Shown here in pieces: positions 1 to 8,542 of a stretch of DNA of 64,000 nucleotides. The notes below the pieces were generated by a model. The model did no database searches. It saw nothing but the letters and a program-made list of their open reading frames with translations, and was not told the origin of the DNA. The DNA lies in NCBI RefSeq assembly GCF_003353175.1, contig NZ_QHKS01000023.1, positions 58,253-122,252 on the forward strand. The letters are read 5' to 3'. The DNA is from Paraburkholderia lacunae (GTDB lineage: Bacteria; Pseudomonadota; Gammaproteobacteria; Burkholderiales; Burkholderiaceae). Position 1 is the first letter of the stretch, and each line of letters begins with the position of its first letter. Position numbers and translations under genes: made by a program.

Positions 1-1203
1 GTTCTTCAGACCGGTGATCTTGGCGACGGCGCCGTCTTCGGCCAGGTTGCCCTTCAGGATGGCGAGGTGGCCTTCCTTGTAGAGCGCCTGCTCGATCGGG
101 AAAATCACCTGCTGGTCCGCGCGCGGCTTGCTCGGCACGTCCTTCAGTTCTTCAGCGATCGTCTTGCCGGTGATGGTGATGCAATCACCGTGCAGCAGAC
201 CTGCGTCGAGCAGGATCTTCATGACTTGCGGAATGCCGCCCGCCTTGTGCAGGTCGGTCGCGACGTATTGGCCCGACGGTTTCAGGTTGCAGATCACCGG
301 CACTTTCTTGCGCATGCGCTCGAAGTCTTCAATGCTCCATTCCACTTCGGCCGCATGTGCGATCGCGAGGAAGTGCAGCACCGCGTTGGTCGAGCCGCCG
401 GTCGCCATGATCACGGCCACGGCGTTTTCGATCGACTTCTTCGTGACGATGTCGCGCGGCTTCAGGTCCTTCTTGACCGCTTCGACCAGCACGCGCGCGG
501 ATTCGGCTGCCGAATCGACCTTTTCCTGATCGGGATTCGCCATGGTCGACGAATACAGCAGCGACATGCCGAGCGCTTCGAACGACGAGCTCATCGTGTT
601 GGCGGTGTACATGCCGCCGCACGAACCCGTCGACGGGCAGGCGTTCTTTTCGATCCCTTCAAAATCTTCCTGCGACATCCGGCCGGCGGTGAATTCGCCC
701 ACGGCTTCGAACGACGACACGATGGTCAGGTCGGTGCCCTTCCAGTTGCCCGGACGGATCGTGCCGCCGTACACGTAGATTCCCGGCACGTTCATGCGCA
801 CGAGGCCGATCATGCCGCCCGGCATGTTCTTGTCGCAGCCGCCGATCACGACCACGCCGTCCATCCACTGGCCTTGCACGCAGGTCTCGATACAGTCGGC
901 GATCACTTCGCGCGACACGAGCGAGTACTTCATGCCTTCGGTGCCCATCGACATGCCGTCCGAAATGGTCGGCGTGCCGAAGATCTGCGGATTCGCGTCG
1001 GCGCCCTTGACCGCGGCGACCGCCGCGTCGGCCAGACGCTGCAGGCCGGCGTTACACGGCGTGATGGTCGAATGGCCGTTGGCGATGCCGATCATCGGCT
1101 TGTCGAAATCTTCTTTCTGATAGCCGAGTGCGTAGTACATCGAGCGGTTCGGCGAACGCGCCACGCCTTGCGTGATGTTCTTCGAACGACGGTTGTATGC
1201 CAT
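1..1203 (-). CDS. ilvD: Dihydroxy-acid dehydratase, N-terminal 401 residues (cut by window edge)
   Basis: IlvD dehydrates dihydroxy-acids to 2-keto acids in cytoplasmic valine, leucine and isoleucine synthesis. The frame begins MAYNRRSKNI at 1203 and stays open to base 1, so roughly the last quarter to third of a family-length protein (about 557-620 residues) lies outside. Visible family motifs are HSTITPCNAG, VVIGGCDKNMPG and CPSTGSCGGMYTANTM, whose cysteines are the expected Fe-S cluster ligands, plus a downstream GGSTNAVLHFLAIA block. It is divergent from a LysR-family gene across about 210 bp, which suggests local control. Identity is certain; only the 3' part is missing. Confidence 0.97.
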   Translation of the reverse strand, partial: MAYNRRSKNITQGVARSPNRSMYYALGYQKEDFDKPMIGIANGHSTITPCNAGLQRLADAAVAAVKGADANPQIFGTPTISDGMSMGTEGMKYSLVSREVIADCIETCVQGQWMDGVVVIGGCDKNMPGGMIGLVRMNVPGIYVYGGTIRPGNWKGTDLTIVSSFEAVGEFTAGRMSQEDFEGIEKNACPSTGSCGGMYTANTMSSSFEALGMSLLYSSTMANPDQEKVDSAAESARVLVEAVKKDLKPRDIVTKKSIENAVAVIMATGGSTNAVLHFLAIAHAAEVEWSIEDFERMRKKVPVICNLKPSGQYVATDLHKAGGIPQVMKILLDAGLLHGDCITITGKTIAEELKDVPSKPRADQQVIFPIEQALYKEGHLAILKGNLAEDGAVAKITGLKN

Positions 1204-1412
1204 GGGGAACTCCAATCTGTTTTGTTTTGATCCGTACTGCGTGTTCGGTTGCTGCTTTCCTGCGATGTTTGCTGCGGTTTTTGCCTTGCCGGCGCGGGCT
1301 GGCGGCTGCATCAGTCCAGTGTAGTTCTGACGCGTGGCGCAAGGATGCAGTTTTGCGAAGCGCGTGTCCAATATATTATTCAAGCTCGATTAGGTCGTAA
1401 AATGTATTAATC

Positions 1413-2429
1413 ATGCTGCCTGCTATCCCCGATCTGCGCCAATTGCGCTATTTCGTCACCGTCGCCGAAGAAAAACACTTCGGGCGGGCGGCCGCGCGCC
1501 TTTCCATGACGCAGCCGCCGCTCTCGCAGGCCATCCGGGCGCTCGAGGAGACGCTCGGCGTCGAGCTGTTCGCGCGGACCAAGCGCTCGGTCGAGCTGAC
1601 GCCGGTGGGCGCCGATCTGCTGCCTGAAGTGCAGCGCCTGCTGGCGAGCGCGGAGGGGCTGCGGCCGCTGGCGCAGAGTCTCGCGCGCGGCGAGGCGGGC
1701 GTCTTGTCGCTGGCGTTCGTCTCCACCGCGGATTACGGCCTGCTGCCGCTGTTGCTGCGCGATTTCGGCGCGCGTCATCCGCGCGTGCGGCTCGAGCTGA
1801 CCGAGGCGACCAGTGACGTGCAGGTCGACGAACTGGTGGCCGGGCGCATCGATGCGGGCCTCGTGATCGCGCCGCTGCCGTCGCGGCATGCCACCGAGCT
1901 TTCATGGCTGCCGATCGCGCGCGAGCCGCTGGTGATCGCGATGTCGTCGGAGATGGCGGCGCGTTTGGGCAGCATGGCCGGGTCTGACGCCGGGTCTGAC
2001 ACCAGATCTGACGCGAGGTCTGCCGCAGACCCGCAAGCAGAATGGCTGGACAGGCCGATCAGCCTGCGCGACGTCGCCGACGCGCCGCTTGTGATCTTCC
2101 CGAGACGTCTGGCGCCAGGCTTTTATGACATCATTATGGATTGCTACGGCGTGGCGGGCCTTGCGCCCCGGGTCGGCCAGGAAGCGATCCAGATGCAGAC
2201 GATCGTGAGCCTCGTGTCGGCCGGCATGGGTGTCGCACTGGTGCCGCAATCGTTGCGTAATCTGCGCCGCACCGGCGTCGTGTACCGGCCGCTCAGCGAA
2301 TCGGTCCCGGCGATCGAGACCGGCCTCGTCTGGCGCACTGCGGAGGTGAGCCCGGTGCTGGCGGGCTTCATCGAGATCGTGCGTGCGCATGCGGCCACCG
2401 TCGAGCCAGATGGCGCACCGCGTACGTAG
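1413..2429 (+). CDS. LysR-family transcriptional regulator divergent from ilvD
   Basis: This 338-residue protein has an N-terminal winged helix-turn-helix (residues about 8-66, with FGRAAARLSMTQPPLSQAI) and a periplasmic-binding-protein-like effector domain. LysR regulators usually act on the divergent neighbour, so ilvD is the first candidate target; the effector cannot be read from sequence. An unusual insert at about residues 190-205 is a string of (G/R)SD(A/T) tetrapeptides encoded by four imperfect 12-bp repeats. It sits in a loop of the effector domain and makes the protein longer than the usual 300 residues. Confidence 0.9.
   Translation: MLPAIPDLRQLRYFVTVAEEKHFGRAAARLSMTQPPLSQAIRALEETLGVELFARTKRSVELTPVGADLLPEVQRLLASAEGLRPLAQSLARGEAGVLSLAFVSTADYGLLPLLLRDFGARHPRVRLELTEATSDVQVDELVAGRIDAGLVIAPLPSRHATELSWLPIAREPLVIAMSSEMAARLGSMAGSDAGSDTRSDARSAADPQAEWLDRPISLRDVADAPLVIFPRRLAPGFYDIIMDCYGVAGLAPRVGQEAIQMQTIVSLVSAGMGVALVPQSLRNLRRTGVVYRPLSESVPAIETGLVWRTAEVSPVLAGFIEIVRAHAATVEPDGAPRT
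1980..2027 (+). repeat. Four imperfect 12-bp tandem repeats inside the LysR gene
   Basis: Units gggtctgacgcc, gggtctgacacc, agatctgacgcg and aggtctgccgca follow one another in frame and encode GSDA-GSDT-RSDA-RSAA. The repeat length is a multiple of three, so copy-number change would keep the gene open. Confidence 0.75.
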
Positions 2430-2542
2430 ATCTGCCGCGAACGCATTTCACGCCTGACCGTCCAATGCTTGCGCTGCACGATGCGCCCGCCGCCCGCTAT
2501 TGGAAATTCCGCTTCTGAACCTGAACTGCCCATAACAACACG

Positions 2543-3448
2543 ATGCTCATTCACCCGAATTTCGACCCCGTTGCCATTCATCTGGGGCCGCTCGCAGTGC
2601 GCTGGTACGGACTGATGTACCTCGTCGCGTTCATCGCGGCGATCGTCGTCGGCCGCTTGCGGCTGCGTTTGCCGTACGTCGCCGCGCAAGGCTGGACCGC
2701 CAGAGATATCGACGACATGCTGTTCTATGGTGTGATCGGCACCATTCTCGGCGGACGGCTCGGCTACGTGCTGTTCTACAAGGCGAGTTTTTATTTCGCG
2801 CATCCGCTCGACATCTTCAAGGTGTGGGAAGGCGGCATGTCGTTTCACGGCGGCTTCCTCGGCGTCACGTTGGCGATGGTGCTGTTTGCGTATCAGCGCA
2901 AGCGCTCGTGGCTGCAAGTCACCGATTTCGTCGCGCCGATGGTGCCGACCGGGCTTGCGGCGGGACGCCTCGGCAACTTCATCAACGGCGAGCTGTGGGG
3001 CCGCGTGACGGATCCGTCGGCGCTGTGGGCGATGCTGTTTCCGGGCGCCGCGCCGGATGACGCTGCATGGCTCGCCGCGCATCCGCAGTTGGCCGCGCAA
3101 TGGCATCTGAACGAAGTGTTCGCGCAATATCACATGCTGCCGCGCCATCCGTCCGAGTTGTATGAGATCGCGCTCGAAGGCGTCGCGCTGTTCTTCGTGC
3201 TGTTCTTTTTCTCGCGCAAACCGAAGCCGATGGGCGCGATTTCCGCGATGTTCCTGATCGGCTACGGCCTCGCGCGCTTCACCGTGGAATTCGCGCGCGA
3301 ACCGGACGATTTCCTTGGGCTTCTGGCAATGGGACTCTCGATGGGCCAGTGGCTGTCGCTGCCGATGATTCTCGCGGGCATCGTGATGATGGTGTGGGCG
3401 TACCGCCGCGCACGCCGTGAACCGGCTCAGACGGTCGGCGCGAACTGA
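2543..3448 (+). CDS. lgt: Prolipoprotein diacylglyceryl transferase
   Basis: Lgt is an inner-membrane enzyme that moves diacylglycerol from phosphatidylglycerol to the lipobox cysteine of prolipoproteins, the first step of lipoprotein maturation. The 301-residue protein shows several hydrophobic segments and the family signatures FHGGFLGV (His102), GRLGNFINGELWGR (Arg142, Asn146) and RHPSELYE near residue 200, matching catalytic positions known for the E. coli enzyme. Length is normal for the family. It stands alone, followed by a strong hairpin terminator. Lipoproteins in this window that would depend on it are the OmpA-type and SodC-like proteins. Confidence 0.98.
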   Translation: MLIHPNFDPVAIHLGPLAVRWYGLMYLVAFIAAIVVGRLRLRLPYVAAQGWTARDIDDMLFYGVIGTILGGRLGYVLFYKASFYFAHPLDIFKVWEGGMSFHGGFLGVTLAMVLFAYQRKRSWLQVTDFVAPMVPTGLAAGRLGNFINGELWGRVTDPSALWAMLFPGAAPDDAAWLAAHPQLAAQWHLNEVFAQYHMLPRHPSELYEIALEGVALFFVLFFFSRKPKPMGAISAMFLIGYGLARFTVEFAREPDDFLGLLAMGLSMGQWLSLPMILAGIVMMVWAYRRARREPAQTVGAN

Positions 3449-3547
3449 TCGCTACGGTTCGTCGTTTGCGTGGTGATGTCGTCATGCGCCCCCTGAAGCG
3501 GCGCGGGCGTCAGCGCCAATTAATGCTACGGTTTGTCGTAGCCAATG

Positions 3548-3579
3548 AAAAACGCCACGGCATGCCATGGCGTTTTTTT
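3548..3579. terminator. Bidirectional rho-independent terminator
   Basis: A stem AAAAACGCCA/TGGCGTTTTT with an internally palindromic loop (GGCATGCC) and a T run on either strand lies between lgt (+) and the SIMPL-domain gene (-), and can end both transcripts. Confidence 0.85.
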
Positions 3580-3601
3580 GCAGTAGTCCGTGCGGCGCGC
3601 G

Positions 3602-4333
3602 TTACTTCATCTGCACCGAACCCGACACATTGACCGTCACGGTGGACGTACCGCCTTCGATCGGCACTGGAGCCGAGGCCTTCGCGTCGGCGCTCATGGC
3701 ACGTGCGCTCATCATCATCATCGGACGCGGCATGATGCCGTTGTGCCCGACATTGACCTCGCGGATCGAATAGCCGCTGTAGCCGAACGCCTGTGCCGAC
3801 GAAGAAGCCTGCTCGCGGAACGACTTGATCGCTTCGCCGGTGAGCTTCTGTTCGGCGGTGCGCTGCGCTTCAGGCGACAGCGAGAATTGCACATTGCCGA
3901 CCTGCATGATCGATGCCACCTGACCCGCGAGCTTCGACGCGGCGGCGAAGTCGTGCGATTCGAGCACGACTTCCGTACGGCCGCGCCATGCGGAGATACG
4001 GCCGTCGCGATCGGTGGACGGATAGATCGAGAACGAACCCGTGCGCGCCGTCACGCCATTCACACCCTTGGCTTTTTGCAGCGCCGAATCGGCGCGCTGA
4101 TTCAGCGTTGACGTGAGTGCCGACGGATCGCTCGCTTCCTGCTCATAAAACAGCGTGATATTGACGACGTCTTGCGGCACTTCCGCGCTGGCCTGGGCAT
4201 TCAGCGACAGCACGCCCGAGGGCTGATACTGAGTCACGCCTTGCGCGCGCGCCATGGCCGGCGTCAATGCGAGGGCCGCGGGGGCCACGCACACAACAGC
4301 GAGTGCGAGTGCACGTGCAGTGTTTTTTGTCAT
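3602..4333 (-). CDS. SIMPL-domain (DUF541) periplasmic protein
   Basis: This 243-residue protein starts with a clear Sec signal peptide (hydrophobic segment at about residues 8-28, ending AMARAQG). It continues with a SIMPL/DUF541 domain carrying the family-like patterns VSLNAQASAEVPQD-type start and RGRTEVVLESHDF. The family is widespread and periplasmic or outer-membrane associated; its molecular function is not settled, with reported links to oxidative stress tolerance in some bacteria. A Met-rich stretch (MPRPMMMMSARAM) near residues 201-213 is conspicuous and could be oxidation-sensitive or metal-binding, which is inference. It is monocistronic and convergent with lgt. Confidence 0.88.
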   Translation of the reverse strand: MTKNTARALALAVVCVAPAALALTPAMARAQGVTQYQPSGVLSLNAQASAEVPQDVVNITLFYEQEASDPSALTSTLNQRADSALQKAKGVNGVTARTGSFSIYPSTDRDGRISAWRGRTEVVLESHDFAAASKLAGQVASIMQVGNVQFSLSPEAQRTAEQKLTGEAIKSFREQASSSAQAFGYSGYSIREVNVGHNGIMPRPMMMMSARAMSADAKASAPVPIEGGTSTVTVNVSGSVQMK

Positions 4334-4535
4334 TCTCGGACTCCTTGCTTGGACAGGTTATGCGCGATTGGAGCAAACGCGCTGCAATGGCACGGCGTTT
4401 GCAGGTCCATTTGCGAGTCCGTTAGGCGCTTGTAACCTCGGCTTGGTTCCCCAATTTGACGTTGCTTCAAGGTTGGGGTTTGCTTCTGCTTTGCGCTCGC
4501 GGCAGCGACAACGCGCCGCACGTACACATGCAGCT

Positions 4536-4994
4536 TCAAACAAGCCGCTTCGTGATGAAGCGCCATTCGGCTTCGGTCACCGGCGTGATCGACAAACGGT
4601 TGCCTCTCGCCAGCACGCGCATGTCCGCGAGCTCCTCATGTTCGCGCAACGCGGCAAGCGGAATCAGCGGGATTTTCTTCTTGAACACTACGTCGACGAG
4701 CAACCAGCGCGGCGTTTCCGGCGACGACTTCGCGTCGTAGTAGGGGCTCTTCCTGTCGAACTGCGTCGGATCCGGATAAGCCGTGGACGACACCTCGGCG
4801 AGGCCCGCAATGCCCGGTTCGGGGCAGCTCGAGTGATAGAACAGCACGCCGTCGCCGACCTGCATCATGTCGCGCATGAAATTGCGCGCCTGATAGTTGC
4901 GCACGCCGGTCCACGGCAACGTGCGTTGCGGTGCATTGGCGAGATGGTCGATGCTTGCTTCGTCCGGTTCGGACTTCATTAGCCAGTAGCGCAT
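4536..4994 (-). CDS. EVE-domain protein
   Basis: The 152 residues form essentially one EVE domain, a PUA-like fold. Its N-terminal YWLMKSEPD and central VGDGVLFYHSS blocks are typical. EVE domains are thought to bind modified nucleobases in DNA or RNA, but no substrate is known for this stand-alone housekeeping version. It lies directly downstream of 6S RNA and zapBA on the same strand, an arrangement common in betaproteobacteria. The start gives MRYWLMKSEP, the usual N-terminus. Confidence 0.93.
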   Translation of the reverse strand: MRYWLMKSEPDEASIDHLANAPQRTLPWTGVRNYQARNFMRDMMQVGDGVLFYHSSCPEPGIAGLAEVSSTAYPDPTQFDRKSPYYDAKSSPETPRWLLVDVVFKKKIPLIPLAALREHEELADMRVLARGNRLSITPVTEAEWRFITKRLV

Positions 4995-5045
4995 GAATCG
5001 AATTGAACCTTAAGCAGGTGAAGTTGCGAAAGAAACCGGAAACCC

Positions 5046-5082
5046 AAAGAAAAACGGCATCGAACCGAAGTCCGATGCCGTT
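5046..5082 (-). terminator. Rho-independent terminator after 6S RNA
   Basis: On the minus strand a 10-bp stem AACGGCATCG/CGATGCCGTT with an ACTTCGGTT-type loop runs into TTTTTCTTT. It sits just past the 3' closing strand of the 6S RNA. Confidence 0.88.
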
Positions 5083-5088
5083 CTAAAT

Positions 5089-5262
5089 AAGGTCCCCGCC
5101 TTAGCCGCTAGGCCGGCATCCTGAACCGGGGGTTCAGAATTGGTCGCAGTTAGCAGCACTTCGGGTACATCAGACAGAGTGACGCGCACACCCGTGCTAC
5201 AAATTTCCACAACCGTGCACATGGCATTGGTTCAAGGAATATATGACCTTGGCGAACCAGGC
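5089..5262 (-). ncRNA. ssrS: 6S RNA
   Basis: This RNA binds the sigma-70 holoenzyme and represses many promoters in stationary phase. On the minus strand the 5' segment GGTTCGCC can pair with the 3' segment GGCGGGGACC to close the long rod. The conserved 3' side CTGAACCCCCGGTTCAGG followed by GCCGG resembles the E. coli 6S 3' region (CTTGAACCAAGGGTTCAAGG then GCCTGCGGCGG). It lies directly downstream of zapA, the classical ssrS location, and is followed by a strong terminator. The ends are approximate to a few bases; about 174 nt is normal for 6S RNA. Confidence 0.9.
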
Positions 5263-5374
5263 AGGGAAGCTAAACCGATGAAGCTAAAACGATTGAACTC
5301 AAACGTTCGCGCGAGTCTTTGCTCATGCACTCCGCTTGAATCCGCAGCCGATCTCAGGAACGGCCACTAGACAC

Positions 5375-5689
5375 TTACTGCATGCTGTACTGTTGAATCA
5401 CAGTACCCAGCTGCTCATTCATTTGATGCATTGTACGCCGGATTTCTTCAGCGGGAAATGCTTCTCCGTGTCTCACGCTCGTTTGCAGCTTAAGCAGTTC
5501 CGATGCCAGCGACAGCGCAGCCATGACGGCAATGCGATCCGTGCCGCGCACGTTGCTGCTATTGCGGATCTTCAACATTTCGGCGTCTACGCGCGCCACC
5601 GCTTCGAGCAGCGCCGCTTCGGTTTCCGGCGAGCAGGCGAGACGATACGGCACGCCGAGAATCGAGACTTCGATCTGCTTCGTGGTCAT
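5375..5689 (-). CDS. zapA: Cell division protein ZapA
   Basis: ZapA is a small cytoplasmic protein that cross-links FtsZ protofilaments and stabilises the Z ring. The 104 residues begin MTTKQIEVSILGVPYRLACS, the typical beta-strand head, followed by the helical VARVDAEMLKIR and DRIAVMAALSLASELL segments and a C-terminal dimerisation helix. Its start overlaps the stop of the upstream coiled-coil gene by 4 bp (ATGA), so the two are translationally coupled. 6S RNA follows. Confidence 0.96.
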   Translation of the reverse strand: MTTKQIEVSILGVPYRLACSPETEAALLEAVARVDAEMLKIRNSSNVRGTDRIAVMAALSLASELLKLQTSVRHGEAFPAEEIRRTMHQMNEQLGTVIQQYSMQ

Positions 5690-6042
5690 GCATTTTCTCC
5701 GTGGCGGGTGGCGGCGCTGTCCGCTTCGACCTCGTGTTGCTCGGGTTCGAGCAGATCGAGCTGATTGTCAGGCTCTGCCTGTGCGCGTGCCCGCGGCAGT
5801 TTTTCGAGAATCGCATTCAGGCGCACCTGTGCGTCGTCGATCTTTGCCGACAGCGCGTCGCGTTCCGCTTGCAGCGCATCGCGTTCCTCGCGCAGCAACG
5901 CGAGTTCGGTACGCGTGGCCTCCGCTTCGGCGCGCGTTTGGGCGAGCTGCTCTTCGAGCGCGAGTCGTGCTTCATTGTGGCGCTGACTGATCGCAATCAG
6001 CTTGCCGATATTTTGTGAGAGTGTTTCGAGTTCGGTGAGCAT
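5686..6042 (-). CDS. zapB: ZapB-like coiled-coil division protein
   Basis: This 118-residue protein is mostly heptad-rich helix from about residue 1 to 80 (LETLSQNIGKLIAIS, LREERDALQAERDALSAKI), followed by an acidic, probably disordered tail. A small coiled-coil protein upstream of zapA fits a ZapB/DUF904-type partner that links ZapA to the division machinery. The sequence is simple, so the name rests on position and coiled-coil character rather than on diagnostic residues. It is the first gene of the zapB-zapA-6S RNA unit. Confidence 0.8.
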   Translation of the reverse strand: MLTELETLSQNIGKLIAISQRHNEARLALEEQLAQTRAEAEATRTELALLREERDALQAERDALSAKIDDAQVRLNAILEKLPRARAQAEPDNQLDLLEPEQHEVEADSAATRHGENA

Positions 6043-6227
6043 GTGCTGCGTCCTCTAAAGACATCGCATTTTAGCGCGGAATGTCGCAGGTTCCGACAAT
6101 TGTCTCGTTTCGAGACGTAACAACCTCGCTTTGTGCGGGATTTTATCGACCTTATGACGAAAAACGGCCGCTGCATCGGACAATAACCTGCACTTAACAG
6201 AACGGATCGAGCAAGGATTGACCATTC

Positions 6228-6256
6228 TTGACGGACCCCCAGGGCGCTCCTAAACT
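6228..6256 (+). promoter_or_regulatory. Sigma-70-like promoter of the cobalamin operon
   Basis: TTGACG (6228-6233), a 17-bp spacer and TAAACT (6251-6256) lie just upstream of the riboswitch. The predicted transcript start near 6263 coincides with the beginning of the aptamer. Confidence 0.65.
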
Positions 6257-6262
6257 GGCCGC

Positions 6263-6492
6263 ACTTTGGTGCTCGCGCGTGCTTTTCGACTAGTGCGCGC
6301 AGTTAAACGGGAAGCAGGGCGCGACGTTCGCTGAACGCGCCAACCTGCGCTGCCCCCGCAACGGTAAGCGACCGCATGTCGTCATGCAGGTCGATCCCGA
6401 TCGTGTGTTCGAAGCTGAACGTGCGAGTGTGCCACTGCGCGTCACGCGTGGGAAGGCGGGATCGATGTGTCGCCAGCCCGGATACCGGCCAG
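6263..6492 (+). promoter_or_regulatory. Cobalamin riboswitch (AdoCbl class)
   Basis: The conserved aptamer blocks occur in order: GTTAAACGGGAA near 6303, GCTGCCCCCGCAACGGTAA at about 6349-6367, GCCACTGCG at about 6431, GGGAAGGCGGGA at about 6450, and the B12 box AGCCCGGATACCGGCC at about 6475-6490. The family represses downstream uptake and synthesis genes when adenosylcobalamin is bound. About 105 nt separate the B12 box from the btuB start, where the expression platform must lie. No T-rich terminator is visible there, so control of ribosome access is the more likely mechanism (inference). Confidence 0.95.
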
Positions 6493-6595
6493 AGGGAGAG
6501 ATCCGTTGCGCGCAATGGGTTGCAAGCGCGGACGTCTCGTTACGCATCGGCCTGCGGGGAAGCGGGCCGCGCACGCCATTCATAGGAATCGTCCC

Positions 6596-8515
6596 ATGCT
6601 GTGCCCCATCGCCCGCGCGGCGCTGCTCGCCTTTGCGGGTCTGCCGTCCGTCGCGCACGCCCAGGCCGCGTCTTCTTCGTCTTCTTCTTCAGGTACGTCT
6701 TCAGCCACGTCTTCAGTTGCTGCGCCGGATAGCGGCGCAGCGAGTTCATCGCCAACTGTGTTGTCGCCCGTCGTAGTCACCGCCGGGCGCGGGCCGCAGC
6801 CGCTCGCCGATACGATCGCGCAGACCACGCTGTTCGATCAGCAGGACATCGCCGACACGACCGCGACCGATTTGCCCGGTCTGCTGCAACTCGCGCCTGG
6901 CGCACAAATCTCGCGCACGGGCGGCCCGGGTTCGACCGCGAGTCTGTTTCTGCGCGGCGCATCGTCCACGCAATCGTTGGTGTTGATCGACGGCGTGCGG
7001 GTCGATTCGGTCAGCCTCGGCGCACCGCAACTTGCACAGATTCCGCTCGATCAGGTCGACCACGTCGAAGTGGTGAACGGCAACGTGTCCGCGTTATATG
7101 GCTCGGGCGCGATCGGCGGCGTCGTGCAGGTGTTCACGAAAGACGGTGGTGATCATCCGCCGCGTTTTAATTTCTCGGTGGGCTACGGCAGTTATCACAC
7201 GCAGACGCAACAGGCCGGCGTGAACGGCGCGTTGGACGAAGACGGCAAGACCACCTTCAGCATCTCGCTCGCGCGCTCGAAAGACGACGGCTTCTCATCG
7301 CTCAATCCGGGCGAGGCGCCCAACGCAAATCCGAATGCGAACGGCTATCTGAACGAGAGCATTTCCGCTTCGCTGCGCCACAAGTTCAATGACAAGTGGG
7401 ACGCAGGCGTCACCTATTTCCAGTCGAACGGCAACGATAGCTACGATAACGCGTACGGCGTGCCGACCGATCTGAACAACCTCTTCACCAAGGTGCGGCA
7501 GATGTCGGTATTCGCCAACGGCGAAGTGACGGGCTGGTGGACCACTCACTTCATCGTCTCCGAAGGCGACGATCGGAGCGTATCGAACACCAACGGCATC
7601 TACAACGGCCGCTTCGATACCGACAATCGCCAGTACACATGGCAGAACGATTTCGCGCTCGCCGCGCAGCAGAAGCTACAGGTTGGCTACGAGCATCTCG
7701 ATCAGAGCCTCGACTCGGATACGTTTGCGGCGCCCAACCGGCATGTGGATTCGGGCTTCGTCGGCTATAGCGGGCGCTTTGGGCGCAATCAGATTCAGGC
7801 CAACGTACGGCGCGATCAGTATTCCGATTTCGGCGGAGCAAACAGTTACTATCTCGGCTACGGTTTCGACATTGCCGAGCATTGGAAGGTGAGCGCAAGC
7901 TATTCGGATGGGTTTCGCGCGCCGAGCTTCGACGATCTGTACTATCCGATCAGCGGCAATCCGTCGATCCAGCCGGAGCGCAGTCATTCGATCGATGCAG
8001 CGTTGCAGTATGCGTCGAATGCCTTGGGTGTGATGCGCCTGAGCGCGTTCCAGACGCGCTATTCGAATCTGATCGACTACCGGCAGGTGACGCCTGGCAT
8101 CTATCTGGCGGAGAACGTCGGTCATGCGAAGGTGCAGGGGCTCGAAGGGGCGTGGAGCGGTCATGTCGGCAGGACGGATGTGCGTGCGTCGGTGACGCTG
8201 CAAAATCCCGTCGACCTCGATAACGACGTCGACCTCGTGCGGCGTGCGCGGCGTTTCGCGTCGCTGGCGGTGAATCGCAGTCTTGCGGGGTGGCGCGTCG
8301 GCGGCGAGTGGATCGTCAGCGGCGCGCGCGACGATAGCAGCGGTAAGCTCGGCGGTTACGGTGTGGTGAATCTGTCCGCGCGCTACAGCATCACAAAAGC
8401 GTGGTACGTGGCCGCGCAAATCCAGAACCTGTTGAACAAGGATTATGAAACGGCCTACTCGTATAACTCGCCGCGGCGCAGTGCGTATGTCACGGTCGGT
8501 TGGCAGCAGCAGTGA
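6596..8515 (+). CDS. btuB: TonB-dependent vitamin B12 outer-membrane receptor
   Basis: BtuB imports cobalamin across the outer membrane using TonB energy. The chosen start (MLCPIARAALLAF) gives a signal peptide ending AHAQA and follows GGAA; longer upstream frames would run into the riboswitch. After a Ser-rich low-complexity stretch (residues about 22-60) comes a plug domain (SPVVVTAGRGPQPLADTIA, GVRVDSVSLG, GNVSALYGSGAIGGVV) and then a beta-barrel to the end, where LLNKDYETAYSYN is typical. At 639 residues it is of normal BtuB size. The chain ends in GWQQQ rather than the usual terminal aromatic residue. It is the first gene under the riboswitch. Confidence 0.93.
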   Translation: MLCPIARAALLAFAGLPSVAHAQAASSSSSSSGTSSATSSVAAPDSGAASSSPTVLSPVVVTAGRGPQPLADTIAQTTLFDQQDIADTTATDLPGLLQLAPGAQISRTGGPGSTASLFLRGASSTQSLVLIDGVRVDSVSLGAPQLAQIPLDQVDHVEVVNGNVSALYGSGAIGGVVQVFTKDGGDHPPRFNFSVGYGSYHTQTQQAGVNGALDEDGKTTFSISLARSKDDGFSSLNPGEAPNANPNANGYLNESISASLRHKFNDKWDAGVTYFQSNGNDSYDNAYGVPTDLNNLFTKVRQMSVFANGEVTGWWTTHFIVSEGDDRSVSNTNGIYNGRFDTDNRQYTWQNDFALAAQQKLQVGYEHLDQSLDSDTFAAPNRHVDSGFVGYSGRFGRNQIQANVRRDQYSDFGGANSYYLGYGFDIAEHWKVSASYSDGFRAPSFDDLYYPISGNPSIQPERSHSIDAALQYASNALGVMRLSAFQTRYSNLIDYRQVTPGIYLAENVGHAKVQGLEGAWSGHVGRTDVRASVTLQNPVDLDNDVDLVRRARRFASLAVNRSLAGWRVGGEWIVSGARDDSSGKLGGYGVVNLSARYSITKAWYVAAQIQNLLNKDYETAYSYNSPRRSAYVTVGWQQQ

Positions 8516-8542
8516 CGGGCGCGTCGGCGTGAGATCGCGCGG

